NCBI GenBank assembly: GCA_010015655.1
Contig: ML976689.1
Location: 1 to 64,000, forward strand
Direction: 5' to 3'
Length of the DNA stretch: 64,000 nucleotides
DNA from: Bimuria novae-zelandiae CBS 107.79
Lineage: Eukaryota > Ascomycota > Dothideomycetes > Pleosporales > Didymosphaeriaceae
Part shown: piece after piece, positions 48,373 through 59,066 of the stretch
Numbering within the stretch: position 1 is the first letter of the stretch
Layout of the letters: each line of letters starts with the position of its first letter
Program-made: the position numbers and the translations under genes
Notes under the pieces: generated by a model
The model's database searches: none
What the model was told of the DNA's origin: nothing
Seen by the model: the letters and a program-made list of their open reading frames with translations, nothing else

Positions 48373-48567
48373 ATGGCACCGCTGGCCAAGCCTCGCGAAG
48401 GAATCACTTCGCCAGAAATCATTAAGGCAGCGAAAGGTCTTGGTGGCAGGCCGGCTTATCTGGAAGAAGTATCTGGCGTTGTAGGCCTGCTGTGTATGCC
48501 AGAGTCTGGGTGGATTACTGGTCAGGTCATTGGTGCGAATGGAGCAAGAGTGATGACGAAGGGATAA
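48373..48567 (+). pseudogene. 3' remnant of a short-chain dehydrogenase/reductase gene
   Basis: A 64-codon frame that matches the C-terminal end of classical SDR enzymes: GRPAYLEEVSGVVGLLCMPE, then SGWITGQVIGANGA, equivalent to the usual PEEVA--V-FL and (Y/W)-TGQ---V-GG end. The Rossmann fold, the GxxxGxG motif and the YxxxK active site are absent, and the upstream bases do not continue the family in any frame. The remnant starts where RIPped sequence ends, so the gene was probably cut by a rearrangement at the subtelomere border. It may once have been the reductase of the adjacent cluster. The ATG at 48373 is not a meaningful start. Confidence 0.75.
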
Positions 48568-48658
48568 AGGCTGCAAAAATCTAGGTTCAACGGCTTCACT
48601 TCAGGTTGACATTCCCTCTTGCACTACTTACAATAGATCGTGTTCGTTCCTGTGTGAT

Positions 48659-50026
48659 CTAGTTCGTGAACTCGACAATCTGCGCCTCTATTGTCCGCAT
48701 ACAATCCATTCCCTCGTTCTCCAGCTTCAACTCCATTGCTCTGTCCTTGAACTTTCCATCGGACAAAACGGCGTCTACACCGGTTCTGATCAACTCAGAA
48801 GTCGGCGTCGCAGAATCTAAGTCCCGCGCATAGCCAGCATAGACAGCTCTCAAGGTCACCTCTTTCTTATCAAGAACCTCCCCCGCCAGCACCGCCGGTG
48901 TTCCATTCGTCACCGCATGACTCGTTGATCCATAGCCTGCGTTACATACAAACACATCTGCATGTGGCAAGATGCGATCGTATACAAGAAAATCCGCCCA
49001 TCGCGCATTGCTGGGTACGGGAAAGTCTTCTCCGAGCTTTGCGCCTCTGATTCCAAGTGTCGCTATGACTAGTATTTCTTTCCTACCTCGAAACGCCTCC
49101 ATGGTCGGTAAGATCAGCTGGCTATAGTCTACGTGCGACGTACCCTGCGAGACAAAAACGACCCGCTTCCGCATTGCCTTCGCCTCTTGCACGTCACCCC
49201 ACCAGCTTGGTAGCGGATCATTACTTTCCGTTGAGATCCTAGGCGGAAGACAGCCGGCAAATTTTAGCTTTGGCGGCATGTCGGACAGAGCATACTCCAT
49301 GCTTGGGCTACACATCTGAAAGCAAACATCTGGCGCATCGTACCATGAGGAAAATGGATGCTGCTTGAGGATAGCAGTGCAGCCGGCGTTGCGCATAGCA
49401 CGCTGCACGGCCTCGAAAAGTGGTAGCCATGGTCCTTGGTCAGCCAGCTTGTGCAATTCTTTGTTTCGCAGACGACAGGCGCGCGAAGTGTCGTACGGCA
49501 GGCCCATCGAGAAAGGCGCCGTGTCGTTACTCGGGGCGGAGATATTCACCGTGCCAATGCCAATGGTCTTTGGGAAGGAATCAAAACCTTGAGGTATTGG
49601 ACGACCGTACGCAAATGGCGTGACATTCATGCTACAAATCTCATGAATGATGATGATCTGGCGGTTCGGGTCGCGTTTCTTGAGTTTTACGAGCGTTCCC
49701 TCAAGGAGCTGAGTCCGCGCGGGCATGGTGTTGTAGAGGAAATTAACTAATCCATGTACGAAGAGCGGGAGACCGTGGTCTGTAATAGCTTTACCCGCTT
49801 CCAGAACCGCATGTCCGTCTGGGATAGGGTCCAGCATAGACGGGATGACGTCGAATTCGGCACCCATGCTGAGAATATCATCTTTGAACTGGGCGCCGCC
49901 GTGAAAGAAAACCCGGTAGCCCCTCTGGATCATAGCAGATGCGATAGATATGAGTGGATAAGTGTGTCCTTCTCCAGGTAAGGCTGTGAAGAAGAGGAGT
50001 GGCTTCGAATCGCGTTGCAGCTCCAT
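48659..50026 (-). CDS. UGT-type glycosyltransferase (GT1-like)
   Basis: 455 aa, a single exon, a typical length. The N-terminal domain opens with FFTALPGEGHTYPLISIAS: His21 in the GH-xP motif corresponds to the catalytic base of GT-B glycosyltransferases. The C-terminal nucleotide-sugar site is seen at VFVCNAGYGSTSHAVTNGTP (residues 358-377), where bacterial MGT and plant UGT enzymes have HxGxGS; here the His is Asn, as in some fungal and bacterial natural-product enzymes. There is no signal peptide or C-terminal membrane anchor, so it is likely cytosolic. It follows the NRPS-like gene on the same strand with a 455-bp gap. The likely role is transfer of a sugar to the cluster's aromatic or phenolic product; sugar and acceptor cannot be told from sequence. 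Confidence 0.88.
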   Translation of the reverse strand: MELQRDSKPLLFFTALPGEGHTYPLISIASAMIQRGYRVFFHGGAQFKDDILSMGAEFDVIPSMLDPIPDGHAVLEAGKAITDHGLPLFVHGLVNFLYNTMPARTQLLEGTLVKLKKRDPNRQIIIIHEICSMNVTPFAYGRPIPQGFDSFPKTIGIGTVNISAPSNDTAPFSMGLPYDTSRACRLRNKELHKLADQGPWLPLFEAVQRAMRNAGCTAILKQHPFSSWYDAPDVCFQMCSPSMEYALSDMPPKLKFAGCLPPRISTESNDPLPSWWGDVQEAKAMRKRVVFVSQGTSHVDYSQLILPTMEAFRGRKEILVIATLGIRGAKLGEDFPVPSNARWADFLVYDRILPHADVFVCNAGYGSTSHAVTNGTPAVLAGEVLDKKEVTLRAVYAGYARDLDSATPTSELIRTGVDAVLSDGKFKDRAMELKLENEGMDCMRTIEAQIVEFTN

Positions 50027-50481
50027 ATTGTCTCTTCTGGCATGTAAAGAGATTCGGTTTTGTGTCTCGTGCGAAATTTTCGTTATCCTTACGGCTGATG
50101 AACGCTCTCTAATCGCGCAGTCTGTAAGAGTCTGTTAGTTAGTTTACCATAGGTACCTGACTTCAGCATGCGGCAGATCCTTCTTATCATCTGTACGCCC
50201 GATACTCCAGATAGGAAGGTGGGGTATGTGTCAGATACTGGGCAGTCCATAGAGGCAGCCTATAGCCTCACTCCTGCATAGCCGAAAGAGCTCGAAGCAA
50301 CAGCGCCATCCAGAGGAACCACTTAGAACCGGAGGAGTCAGTGTGGTGTTAGGTTAACTATTCGGGTCGCCACTTAATTTATGATGACTAGTTCGAATAA
50401 AATCCGAACGTCACAACTAGAGGAGGAGTTGGAAGAGATTTGATCAGCTACATCGAGTTATGTAGTGCTGGAAGTCCAAAT
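50027..50481. promoter_or_regulatory. Intergenic region upstream of the UGT-type gene
   Basis: 455 bp between the stop of the NRPS-like gene and the ATG of the glycosyltransferase, both on the minus strand. It must hold the terminator of the first and the promoter of the second. No specific site is called. Confidence 0.4.
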
Positions 50482-53400
50482 TTACAGACCTCTCCTCTTC
50501 ATAGCCCCCTTAAAGATCTTCGCGAACTCGGCCATATACTGTTCGTTCAACATCTTCGCGTGTATCCCTGGACAGTCCCAAAAGACCGACTCAGTGCGAC
50601 TGAACTCATTCCACCTCCCCAGTTTATTCTCACGCCAGTCCTTGCGTCCATCAGCCGCATACGTCGGTGGGTCAGCGACAAACACGTCCAAGTTCTCTAC
50701 CTTTCCTACAGGCTCATAAGTCTCTACATTTACCCGAAAGTTCTCGGCAATATCACTGATCAGCTCCAGTTTTGACGCATCAATAGCCAGTGCAGCGGCA
50801 CGCTCTTTATCGCCGATCTGCAGAACGTACAGGAGCGCGTCGGCTCTGGTTGGCATAGCGTGGAGATTCGGCGTGATGTTTACCATCGCCTCCTCGTCGA
50901 TCAACTCAAGAAAGAAGGCAATGTGTAGTAAGACATCGACCCAGTTGAGACCCTTGATGTAGTGTCGGATATGGGGTGGATAGTCGATGCTTGCGAGAAA
51001 TTTGACTTGCTGCCCTTGCGCCTCAAGCACCTTCCCTACTTCATACGCAAGAGTTGAACCTAACGAGTACCCAGCGATGGCGTAAGGACCCTCGGGTTGC
51101 GTCTTGCGGATGTGCGCCGCGTATGTGTCAGCCGTCTCCTGGATCGAACTAAAGAGTCGCTCGTTGGGGTTGTAGCCGCGGGTGCGAATAGCGTAGACTG
51201 GCCGCGTGGAGAAGTGAGCAGCGAGAGCGATGAAGACCAGAATATCTCCGGATCCTGGGTGTATGCAAAAAAGCGGGGTTTTGGTACCATGAAGTTGAAG
51301 AGGGACAATCGGATCATACTCGACGGGTTTGGAGAGAAGCGTATCAATGGCGGTTGCGATAGAGGCGACGGTTTCGCTATTGAATGTTTCAGCAATGAAG
51401 GCTGTGTGTGCTCAGATTGTGACTTACTTTGTAAGTAAGATCGATATTGGAATATCGACGTCAATGTCAATTCGCTTCTGCAGCATGGCTTTCAAAGTGA
51501 TCAGGTTGAACGAATCCACGCCCAACTCGAAGATCGACGCCTTCATGCTGATATCCGTAGGCGGCATTCCCAGCAGGTCAGCTAACGTAGCTTGTATCAC
51601 CTTTTCAGTTGGCTTTCCAACATCCTGCCATATATTCGCCCGATGGCGTGCGAGCGCGATGGCATCTTGTTCCACTTCCGCAGCATACTCCCCCCTCTCA
51701 AATGCAGCTCGTACTTTGGTTCGCGATATTTTTCCAAGTGAAGTCTTCTCCAACAGTTGAATAGGCAGCGGAATAAGATGGTCAGGCTTCTTACCGCAGT
51801 TGAGCGAGACCGTCTTGGAAATTGCTGTTGCAGTCTCAAAGCGCAGCGCATCGTTATCGGCAGAGTAGCTGGGCGAATAAACGACGCAAATATCTTCAGT
51901 TGCTGAGTTAGGTGCGCGGTGTGGAAATGCCACGGTGAAAAATGGGACAAGTCCTGTGATTCCCTCCTCTTCGATCGCTGTCTCTATCTCAGTCGAGCTC
52001 CACTTTACACCATTCACAATGATCGTGTCTTTAGTCCGGCCGGTCAGATTGAGGCAGCCTTGTTCGTCGATATACGCCAAATCCCCTGTCTTAAACCATC
52101 CGTCTGTAGTAAAAGCTTCTTGGGTCGCCTCGGGGTTATTGAAGTAGTGATCAAAAAGTACAGGCCCTGAGATCTGCAACTGCCCAGTCTCGCCAACCGC
52201 GGCCCGCCCCGTTCCGAGTAGATTCATTACTCGCATCTCGAGGCCTGGGATACAGGTGCCAAGGTTGGCAAACTCAAGACCCCGCGCGAGATCATACGAA
52301 GGGCAAGCTTTAGAGTAGATGGAACCCGCACAAGTTTCAGTCATGCCAAATCCTGGGCGAATCACCTCGCCGTGGAGCCCAAAAAGGCCCAGTTCATGGG
52401 TCAAAGCATCGCAAGTGGTGACGACGTTGGACTCACCACCCGATATAAGCGCACGAAGATGAGAAAGATCTGCCTTAAATGACGGTCCCGCCGAGATGAG
52501 GCTGTCTTGAATCTTGGTGAGAAAGAAGTTGGGTGCAAAGGTGTAGGCAACTTTGTGTTCACCCAACAGCCGCATGAATTCAAGCGGATCCTGGAGCATT
52601 TCCGATGGCACGTGAACCTGATCACAACATAGGCTCATTGCATGGAGATGAATCTCGGTCAAGCTAGCGACATGATCTAGTCCGATCCAATTGAGAAAGA
52701 CATCTCCGCGCCTGGTGCCGTGATGCTTGCTCTTTCCTTGGACTGAAGCTATCAGCTGGTTGTGACGGAGCGGCACTGCTTTAGCATTCCCGGTTGACCC
52801 AGAGGTAAGCATGAGCACCGCAGCTTGATCAACGCTCTCGACAGGCACTGGATCAGTCTTCCTCTGGCTAGCGGTAGGTGCCAGTGACTCAACTGACTGA
52901 AGTGACAGCTCTTCGATACCCAGGAACTCTGGGAGCAGCTTTTTCGTAGTCAGAATTACGGGACAATTCAGCAGGGCATTAATATGAAGTAAGTGCTTCT
53001 TGCGTTGACCTGCATCGGCGAAAAAGGGTGTCGAGATAGCAGGTAAGAATCCCCCAAGTGTGCATGCCCAGAACCACAAGATGGTCTCGATTTGGCTTTC
53101 GAAGTGTAACAGAATGATCGAGTTCTGCGACCTTTCGCTGATGCCAGATAAGAGTCGTGACTTCTCCTTCGCTTCTTCAAACAACTGGGCGTATGAACTC
53201 CGGATTGGCGTCGGAGGCACTGTGCCTGGTGCGTAGTATATGATACCTGTAGGCGTCGCTGCCGCGCGAGCTAATAGTTGACAAAGGTCCTGAACGAGCT
53301 CCACAGGGGATTCATCAACGGAAGTTTTGGTAACCTTACTGGAGACGCACTCCAGCGGTGGTAATTGGTCATGGGGGAGTTTTCGTTTGGTTTCCCGTGG

Positions 53401-53508
53401 CTGCGGCTCAGGTGTGTCTTCCAATTTGTGGGACGCCATGACGGAGATGGAGCGTGACAAAAAGTCACAGTACAACGCGGCGAGTTTGCGAGTCGATTTT
53501 GCTGACAC
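50482..53508 (-). CDS. NRPS-like enzyme, adenylation-thiolation-thioesterase (A-T-TE)
   Basis: Two exons, 53508-51428 and 51376-50482, join in frame to 991 codons, close to the size of TdiA-type quinone/furanone synthetases. The A domain has LTSGSTGNAKAV (234-245), GFGMTET (387-393), KTGDLAY (about 473-479), GRTKDTIIVNG (490-500) and the catalytic Lys in SLGKISR (Lys593). The thiolation domain has LGVDSFNL with Ser666 as the phosphopantetheine site. The thioesterase shows FCIHPGSGDILVF, the nucleophile elbow GYSLGS (Ser about 798) and a late His in GIHAKML. There is no condensation domain. Known A-T-TE enzymes activate aryl-pyruvic or similar keto acids and dimerise them; substrate use here is inferred. 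The start could also be Met24 (about 53439). The intron uses GTAAGT and an AG at 51377-51378; a nearer AG would cause a frameshift. Confidence 0.9.
51377..51427 (-). other. 51-bp intron in the NRPS-like gene
   Basis: Donor GTAAGTC (complement of 51421-51427), acceptor CAATAG at 51377-51382. It separates the thiolation and thioesterase domains. The choice is forced by frame: only this acceptor joins the T domain to the GYSLGS frame without a stop. Confidence 0.8.
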
Positions 53509-54270
53509 AGAGTAGAATTTCGATAACTATAAGATATTAAGCCAGTCTCCGGGCGGCCCCCTAAGTATAGCCTCAGTCAAATAAGTGCCGCTGACTGTGT
53601 TAGCTCGTCGGATCGATCCTTCAAAGGTTTATCTGCTTGGCTTTATCCGCACGCCGACGAATTCGAACCTAGTCTGAGGGAACAGCAAGGGCTGGTCGAG
53701 TGAAATGTACCGGCATGGCTTCGGATGATGCGAACTGGCTATTCCCAATTTGGCATCGAACTGTCTCAGTCGTACCTTCTTTTCCAGGAGTGCATGCATG
53801 TGGATGACTGCATACCTAGGTAGGAAGACAGCACGCGAAGATAACATTCCTTGCCTAATACCATTTTGTAGAAGCTAAAATTTCTCGTGTTTTCAGTGGA
53901 ACAGACGAGCTCGCAACTGCGCATTTACGAATCGGGCCATGTCACGTGAGTTTTGGCTCACTTGACGCTTCGGAGTTTGTGGGTAGACCGGTGTCACCTT
54001 CCCATTTAGGTATATATTCGGGTGTCTCTATTTGGGAACGCCTCTGCTCTTCAGCGTGGTTAGAATCCGGTAATCGTGGGTTACTATGGCGTAGGTTCCT
54101 CCGTATGCAGCGGTCCACGGTCTGCTGGTCCAGCTGGGAGACTAATCAAGGATCACTGGTCTGGGTGCTATGCGTCAAGGATTGAAGTGGACCCTTACTT
54201 TCTCAAGATTCCTCAATGTCTGTTGACCGCTTGTGCGCAATAATATGCGGCACCAGTTGTAGCTCCTTCA
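53509..54270. promoter_or_regulatory. Divergent promoter region between the NRPS-like and glycosyltransferase genes
   Basis: About 760 bp shared by two genes that diverge. It holds a perfect palindrome TCACGTGA (53942-53949), the E-box form bound by fungal bHLH factors. Short open frames here show no family features. The effective region may extend to 54369 if translation of the right-hand gene starts at the internal ATG. Confidence 0.5.
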
Positions 54271-55575
54271 ATGTCCCTGCCCCCAAACCGCATTTCAACA
54301 TGCATAAAGTCCGCAGGTGCAGAAATGATTTCGAAGTACACTCTATCTATCAGCATTAATCCCCTGACAATGGATTTTCCGTACTCACCGCCAGATGGTT
54401 TCATCAGCACTTCGGCCCTGGATTCACGCTCCGACGCCGATATCATCTCGGGTCTAAACTCCTACCAGCTCGTAACAAACGATAAGAATGTTTGGGCCTT
54501 TTGGCACGCTGGCTGGGAAGATCTGCGACCCTGGTGCCAACGAAATGTCATCAACTGGGCACACCGCTTAGGGCCTCAGTGGACGGTGCGCGTCCTAGAC
54601 AACGTCCCCGAATCTGAGAACCATGTGTCAAAATACGTTCCAAGTTCATTCTTCCCGGACGCATTCATCCAAGGAGCGATCGTCGGTCCGCCCCAGCACA
54701 TCTCCGACTTGCTGAGGCTGCCCCTGCTGTATATCCACGGCGGTGTGTGGATGGACGCGGGCATGCTATTGCTTCGACACTTGGATGAAATCTGCTGGCG
54801 CACCGTTACGGATCCTTCGACTCCATATGAAATGGCAGGGATCCTGATGCCGCTGCGTGCAGAAGCGGGTACGATGCTCAACGGGTTCATTGCGACGCAG
54901 AGAGGAAACAAGACGGTGAAACGTTGGCATGACGTTTACTGCAAGCTATGGGAGGGTAAGACGTCCGCTGAGGGATTCTCCAAGGATCCCCTTCTGGCGC
55001 ATCTCCCGCCGTTACAGGTTCAACTGGAAAAGCTGAACTGCCCACCTCTGCTAATTCCCACCGAGGCGCTAGGAGACTACCTCGCTCACTTCCTGGCATT
55101 GGAGCGTCTGCAGCGACTCCAAGATCCTACGGATGGTTTCGACGGCGCCGACTACTTCGCTAACAAGGTCTTTCTTCTCAAGGCCGAGGACCACTTGTAC
55201 TACGCACAGCGAATCACCGGCTGGGACGGACGGAAGCAATACAACATGCTGACGACTAAGGCCTCCCCTGCAGCCGACGGATACACCGAAGCCAATGACT
55301 TTGTAGACAGCGTCCTGCAGCATAGCGTCATGATGAAGCTTAGCCACGGCCCGCCTTGTGGTCTGGAGAACTTAGCGAGCATCTGGGACGAGGAAGAGCA
55401 CAAGGAGGATGACATTGCAACGGGGACATTTGCTGAGTATCTGCGCTATGGAAGTGTGCATTGGAATCCAAAGAAGGCGACCGTGAGTCCGACACCGCTG
55501 CCAAAACCTGCGCAGGTATATGTGGCCGGTTTATTGGAGCCGATTGAAACAGGATATTTCCAGGCAAAAGTGTAG
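54271..55575 (+). CDS. Capsular-polysaccharide-type glycosyltransferase (Caps_synth/GT32-like fold)
   Basis: 434 aa from the first ATG; the ATG at 54370 (Met34, MDFPYSPPDGF) gives 401 aa and is the likelier start because the family's similarity begins after it. Key blocks are VWAFWHAGWEDLRPWC (about 74-89), typical of the W-YWxxG start of this family; HISDLLRLPLLYIHGGVWMD (143-162), which holds the SD-xR helix; and the GG-W-D motif whose Asp binds the metal and nucleotide sugar. No membrane segment or signal peptide is evident, unlike Golgi OCH1 relatives. It is transcribed away from the NRPS-like gene across a shared promoter region. A second sugar transfer to the cluster product is a reasonable inference; a cell-wall role is the alternative. 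Confidence 0.82.
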   Translation: MSLPPNRISTCIKSAGAEMISKYTLSISINPLTMDFPYSPPDGFISTSALDSRSDADIISGLNSYQLVTNDKNVWAFWHAGWEDLRPWCQRNVINWAHRLGPQWTVRVLDNVPESENHVSKYVPSSFFPDAFIQGAIVGPPQHISDLLRLPLLYIHGGVWMDAGMLLLRHLDEICWRTVTDPSTPYEMAGILMPLRAEAGTMLNGFIATQRGNKTVKRWHDVYCKLWEGKTSAEGFSKDPLLAHLPPLQVQLEKLNCPPLLIPTEALGDYLAHFLALERLQRLQDPTDGFDGADYFANKVFLLKAEDHLYYAQRITGWDGRKQYNMLTTKASPAADGYTEANDFVDSVLQHSVMMKLSHGPPCGLENLASIWDEEEHKEDDIATGTFAEYLRYGSVHWNPKKATVSPTPLPKPAQVYVAGLLEPIETGYFQAKV

Positions 55576-56604
55576 CAATATCGAAAAACGGAGACCAATT
55601 TGCTGCTCGTTGAGCAAGATGTCAGATGTTGAGAGTGGTGAATGCGGGGCACTTCGCCCGGCATAATATTTGTGGGCTTGTTTGTGTCTCACGGACAAGG
55701 GTAGAACTGTACTGATGATTAACCTAAGCTGCTGTTCGACTTCCAATGGTAGAGCGAACAGTTATCAAGAAACCATAGTGCATCTGCAACATTGCAGATG
55801 TTGAGTCAATGGATGCGTATGCAAGTTGCGAATCCGCCTTTGGAGGAGCCGTTCATGTGACTGTCGGCTTGCCCAGGTGACAGTAGCTTTCACGCTACGT
55901 ACGAGTATGTCGACCTTGCAGCCAATGAACTATAGGTAGAAGTGTCATCCTAGACTGGCCAATCAGCGATCATCTCCTCTGTCCTATCGCGCCTTGCAGA
56001 AGGAATACCGGCCGTACTCTGCAGCTACACTGCGATGAAACCAATTGCGCGGGATCTGCTGACGCCGATTTCTCAGCACTACTAACACGGGGCTTATCGA
56101 AGCAGGACTGCACCTTGAGTTGTGATGATATGGCGCTAGTCTCGTCGGAGAAGGTTGTTATTGAACTCCGTTCTTTGAAGCTCGCGATTGCAACCAGATT
56201 TGGTCGCATGTGCTTGCAGGTTGCAGGTACGTAAGGCATGATGTGCGGGGTTCCTAGTTTTGCTAAATTGCTCTCATTCTGAGCGATCTTTCTCGCGCGG
56301 AAAGGACCTATCCGGTAAGACCCAATGTTACATACGTGTACGCTGCGCCAAGGTCAACATCGACTGTACAGCACAGAAAACGGTGATGACGAATAAGATC
56401 GAATCCATCTTTTGCTTCGATCAATCGAATATACATGCCAAGGAACCTTGGCCTTGACAAAGAAGGAGCGGTAGTTGCGTAACGTAGCGTGTTCGCGTCG
56501 TTTGTACACCCGACAAGAATTACGGGGTGAACCTTTTGCTGCCAGAGGTACCTACCAAAAAGAAAAACGGAAGCCACGCTGAAGGTCGAACACCATCGTG
56601 AAGC
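55576..56604. promoter_or_regulatory. Intergenic region upstream of the P450 gene
   Basis: About 1 kb of normal composition with no supported gene; small open frames here lack family features. It contains the perfect 9-bp inverted repeat at 55781-55800. Confidence 0.45.
55781..55800. promoter_or_regulatory. Perfect inverted repeat, CATCTGCAA-CA-TTGCAGATG
   Basis: Nine-base arms with a two-base spacer, containing CATCTG/CAGATG E-box-like ends. It lies about 205 bp after the glycosyltransferase stop and 800 bp before the P450 ATG. It could be a dimer-binding operator or part of a terminator hairpin. Confidence 0.4.
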
Positions 56605-58307
56605 ATGGCGTTCCAAATGGGCTGGCCCAACATCGAAGGCGCGATTCCACGCCCCTACCTCGTACTTCATATCATCTTCATTTTCATCTGCTTTACCACC
56701 TACAACAAACTTTTCTCCCGTCCATCCTTGCACCCCAAAGCGCCGCCCCTCACACATGGGGTCTACCCAATAGTAGGCGCACTCAAGTTCTTCACTCACC
56801 GCTGGGATTTCTTCCGCGAGGCCGCACGCGCTTCCCCAACCGGCAACTTCAGCTTCTTCGTCGGGCGCAAACCAGTCATTGGCCTGACCGCGGAAGCCTC
56901 GCGACAAGTCTTCTTCGACAACCGACATTTCGGCTTCGCAGAGGGCTATGACGGGCTCGCAGAAGGGTTCTCGGTGCTATTTGGGCCCTCGGCTGGCGCG
57001 AGCAGAGCGGCGAAGAAGCTGCAGCAAGAGATCGCCGCGAAAGCGAGCGACGATGAAAAAGAGAGGATCCGCTTGACACAGAAGGCGGCGGATAAGATGG
57101 ACTTCTCCAAGTTCTTCAACAGTCGCATGGTGCGCGTGCTCCGGACGGACGCGATGCAGCGCAATTTGCCAAAGCTTATTGGCGATGTGCGCGCTAGATT
57201 GGGCGACCTAGCGGTTGCCATTCCAAACAAAGGGTTTGAGACCGAGGCGGTGGTCGATCCGTTCGATGACATCTTCAAGATTGCCTTTCAGTTGACGATT
57301 CGGTCGGTCGGATGCGGCGACATTGCGGATGACCTGGAGCTGATGGGAAAGATGATACATTGGTATCACTTAGTGGATAGTCTGACGTCCCCGACGGCGG
57401 TCATATATCCGTGGATCCCGACGTGGGGCATGTTCAAGCGGACCGTGGCGGTTATGCGGCTGTTCGAGATCGTGAAGAAGATCGGAGATGAGAGATTGCG
57501 GACGGGAAAGCGAGGCGAGGACGCTATGCAGATCATGATCGACCAAGGAGACGATATGGGACACATTGTTGGGTTTGTTGTATCAGGTCTGCTTGCTGGC
57601 ACCATCAACTCGGGTGTCAACGCCTCATGGATCCTCATCTTCCTGTCGCTCAACCCGTATTGGATGACTAAGGTCCGCGATGAGGTTCAAGCTGCCATCC
57701 GTACCCATGCCACGACTACAGATCCGAATGCCACCATAGTCGAGAAGTTGGCTTCCGTACCGCTTGAGGCGTGGGAGTCTGATTTCCCCACAATCGAAGT
57801 TTGTCTCAGGGAGTGCATCCGGCTCACGGCTACTGGAGCCACGTTCCGTCGCAACACCAGCGGACAAGACATTCAAGTTGGCAGCGAAGTCGTTCCTAAG
57901 GACGCTTACGTCGCGTATTCTTTTAACGATATTCATCAGAATCCCAGCGTCTATCCCAACCCAACGAAATGGGATCCCGATCGCTATTCGGAGGGCAGAG
58001 CAGAAGACAAGAAAAGGCAGTATGCGTACCTTGGCTGGGGAGTGGGAAAGCACCCGTGCTGTAAGTCGTCGTATTCATATAAACAACCTGTAAATTCCAC
58101 ACTGACTGGTGTACAGTGGGCATACGCTTCGCCAAATTAGAGCAGTACCTCATTGTCGCGTTGTTTACTACTGTCTTCGATTACGTCGCGTGCGATAGCA
58201 AGGGCAATCCGATCACTACTCCAACACCCATTGATTTAAATGCGTTCTCTGCGCGCCGGCCAGAGCCTCGAGTGTACCTAAAGTATAAGTTGAAGGAGAA
58301 GATTTAG
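56605..58307 (+). CDS. Cytochrome P450 monooxygenase
   Basis: Exons 56605-58060 and 58117-58307 join to 548 aa. An N-terminal hydrophobic segment (about residues 19-35, YLVLHIIFIFICFTTY) fits an ER anchor. The I-helix reads LLAGTINSGVN (about 329-339), with Asn-Ser where most P450s have the Thr proton-relay motif. The K-helix ExxR is ECIR (about 402-405). The heme site is WGVGKHPCLG with Cys485, whose last residues come from exon 2. The intron is 56 bp (GTAAGT ... ACAG); without splicing the frame ends at 58140 after the cysteine. It probably oxidises the product of the NRPS-like enzyme, given its place in the cluster. The family cannot be assigned from sequence alone. Confidence 0.92.
58061..58116 (+). 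other. 56-bp intron in the P450 gene
   Basis: GTAAGTCG at 58061 and GTGTACAG ending 58116. Removal restores the heme motif HPCLG and 62 further residues. Confidence 0.88.
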
Positions 58308-58508
58308 CGACACGGGTACCTCGGTGTTGTTATTACAATAGATGAAATTCTCAGGGACATTAAAGCCCTCTTTCACGATCCAAAGAGCTAATGGAGCATT
58401 GCTGACTTGACCTGAGCACCGCGATCAACAGAGTTAACGCTGCGGATAAATGAAGATTTTGCTGCTGGATGATGATAGAATCTGTTGTATGTCTACCCTC
58501 ACAGTGAA

Positions 58509-59066
58509 TCATTCTTCTTCCCAAAGCATACAACATCTCGTGTATCCCGGCCGCCACAAATCCCGCTCTTCCCGATCAAGCGTCATCTTCGCAACGTGTT
58601 TCGGCCCCAGAGCTTCTGCATCCACCTCCTTGAAGCCGCGTCTCCGGTAAAACGGCGCATTCCACGCAACCTCGCGATACGTTGTCAGTGAAACGCGCGG
58701 CTGCTCCTTCGTCGCCTGCACGCATTCCCGTGCATATGCGAAGACGGTCTGAATTAGCGCGCTCCCAATGCCTTTACCCTGTGACTCCGGGATGGTGGAT
58801 ATCTCGGCGATGTAGAGCACCGCGTCCATGGGCACGGCGGAAACGTAGCCTACAGGTTTGCCGTTGTCTTCTGCAATGTAGATGCGTCCGGTGGAAAACC
58901 ACTGGCGGAGTTGGTCTGGTGAAGCATGGTTGCTGGAGAGGTCGGCGAGGGCAGGGATTGTGCCGAAGATGGAAGTCGCGCTGAGTTCGACTGTTGTGAG
59001 TGCTTCCAGGTCATCTTCGGTGGCCTGCCGGATGTTGCAGGGTAGGTTGGTGCTGGTCTGGGGCAT
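58509..59066 (-). CDS. GNAT-family N-acetyltransferase
   Basis: 185 aa, the full size of a single-domain GNAT. The acetyl-CoA loop is QGKGIG (residues 96-101) in ISTIPESQGKGIGSAL, preceded by the beta-4 strand VLYIAEIS and followed by a motif-B-like block WNAPFYRRRGFKEVD. It resembles bacterial-type small GNATs of unspecified substrate. It converges with the P450 gene (stops about 200 bp apart), so it need not belong to the cluster. It is the last intact gene before the RIPped distal segment. Confidence 0.88.
   Translation of the reverse strand: MPQTSTNLPCNIRQATEDDLEALTTVELSATSIFGTIPALADLSSNHASPDQLRQWFSTGRIYIAEDNGKPVGYVSAVPMDAVLYIAEISTIPESQGKGIGSALIQTVFAYARECVQATKEQPRVSLTTYREVAWNAPFYRRRGFKEVDAEALGPKHVAKMTLDREERDLWRPGYTRCCMLWEEE

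Noticed and set aside
49365..49981. Several overlapping plus-strand frames
   Set aside because: All are shadows of the intact UGT-type gene on the minus strand.
51060..51470. 136-codon minus-strand frame between the two exons of the NRPS-like gene
   Set aside because: It is a shifted reading of the thioesterase exon; splicing at 51377-51427 restores the correct thioesterase frame.
53629..53847. Small minus-strand frame in the divergent promoter region
   Set aside because: No start context, family motif or composition that supports a gene.
55970..56239. 89-codon minus-strand frame upstream of the P450
   Set aside because: No recognisable features; treated as intergenic.
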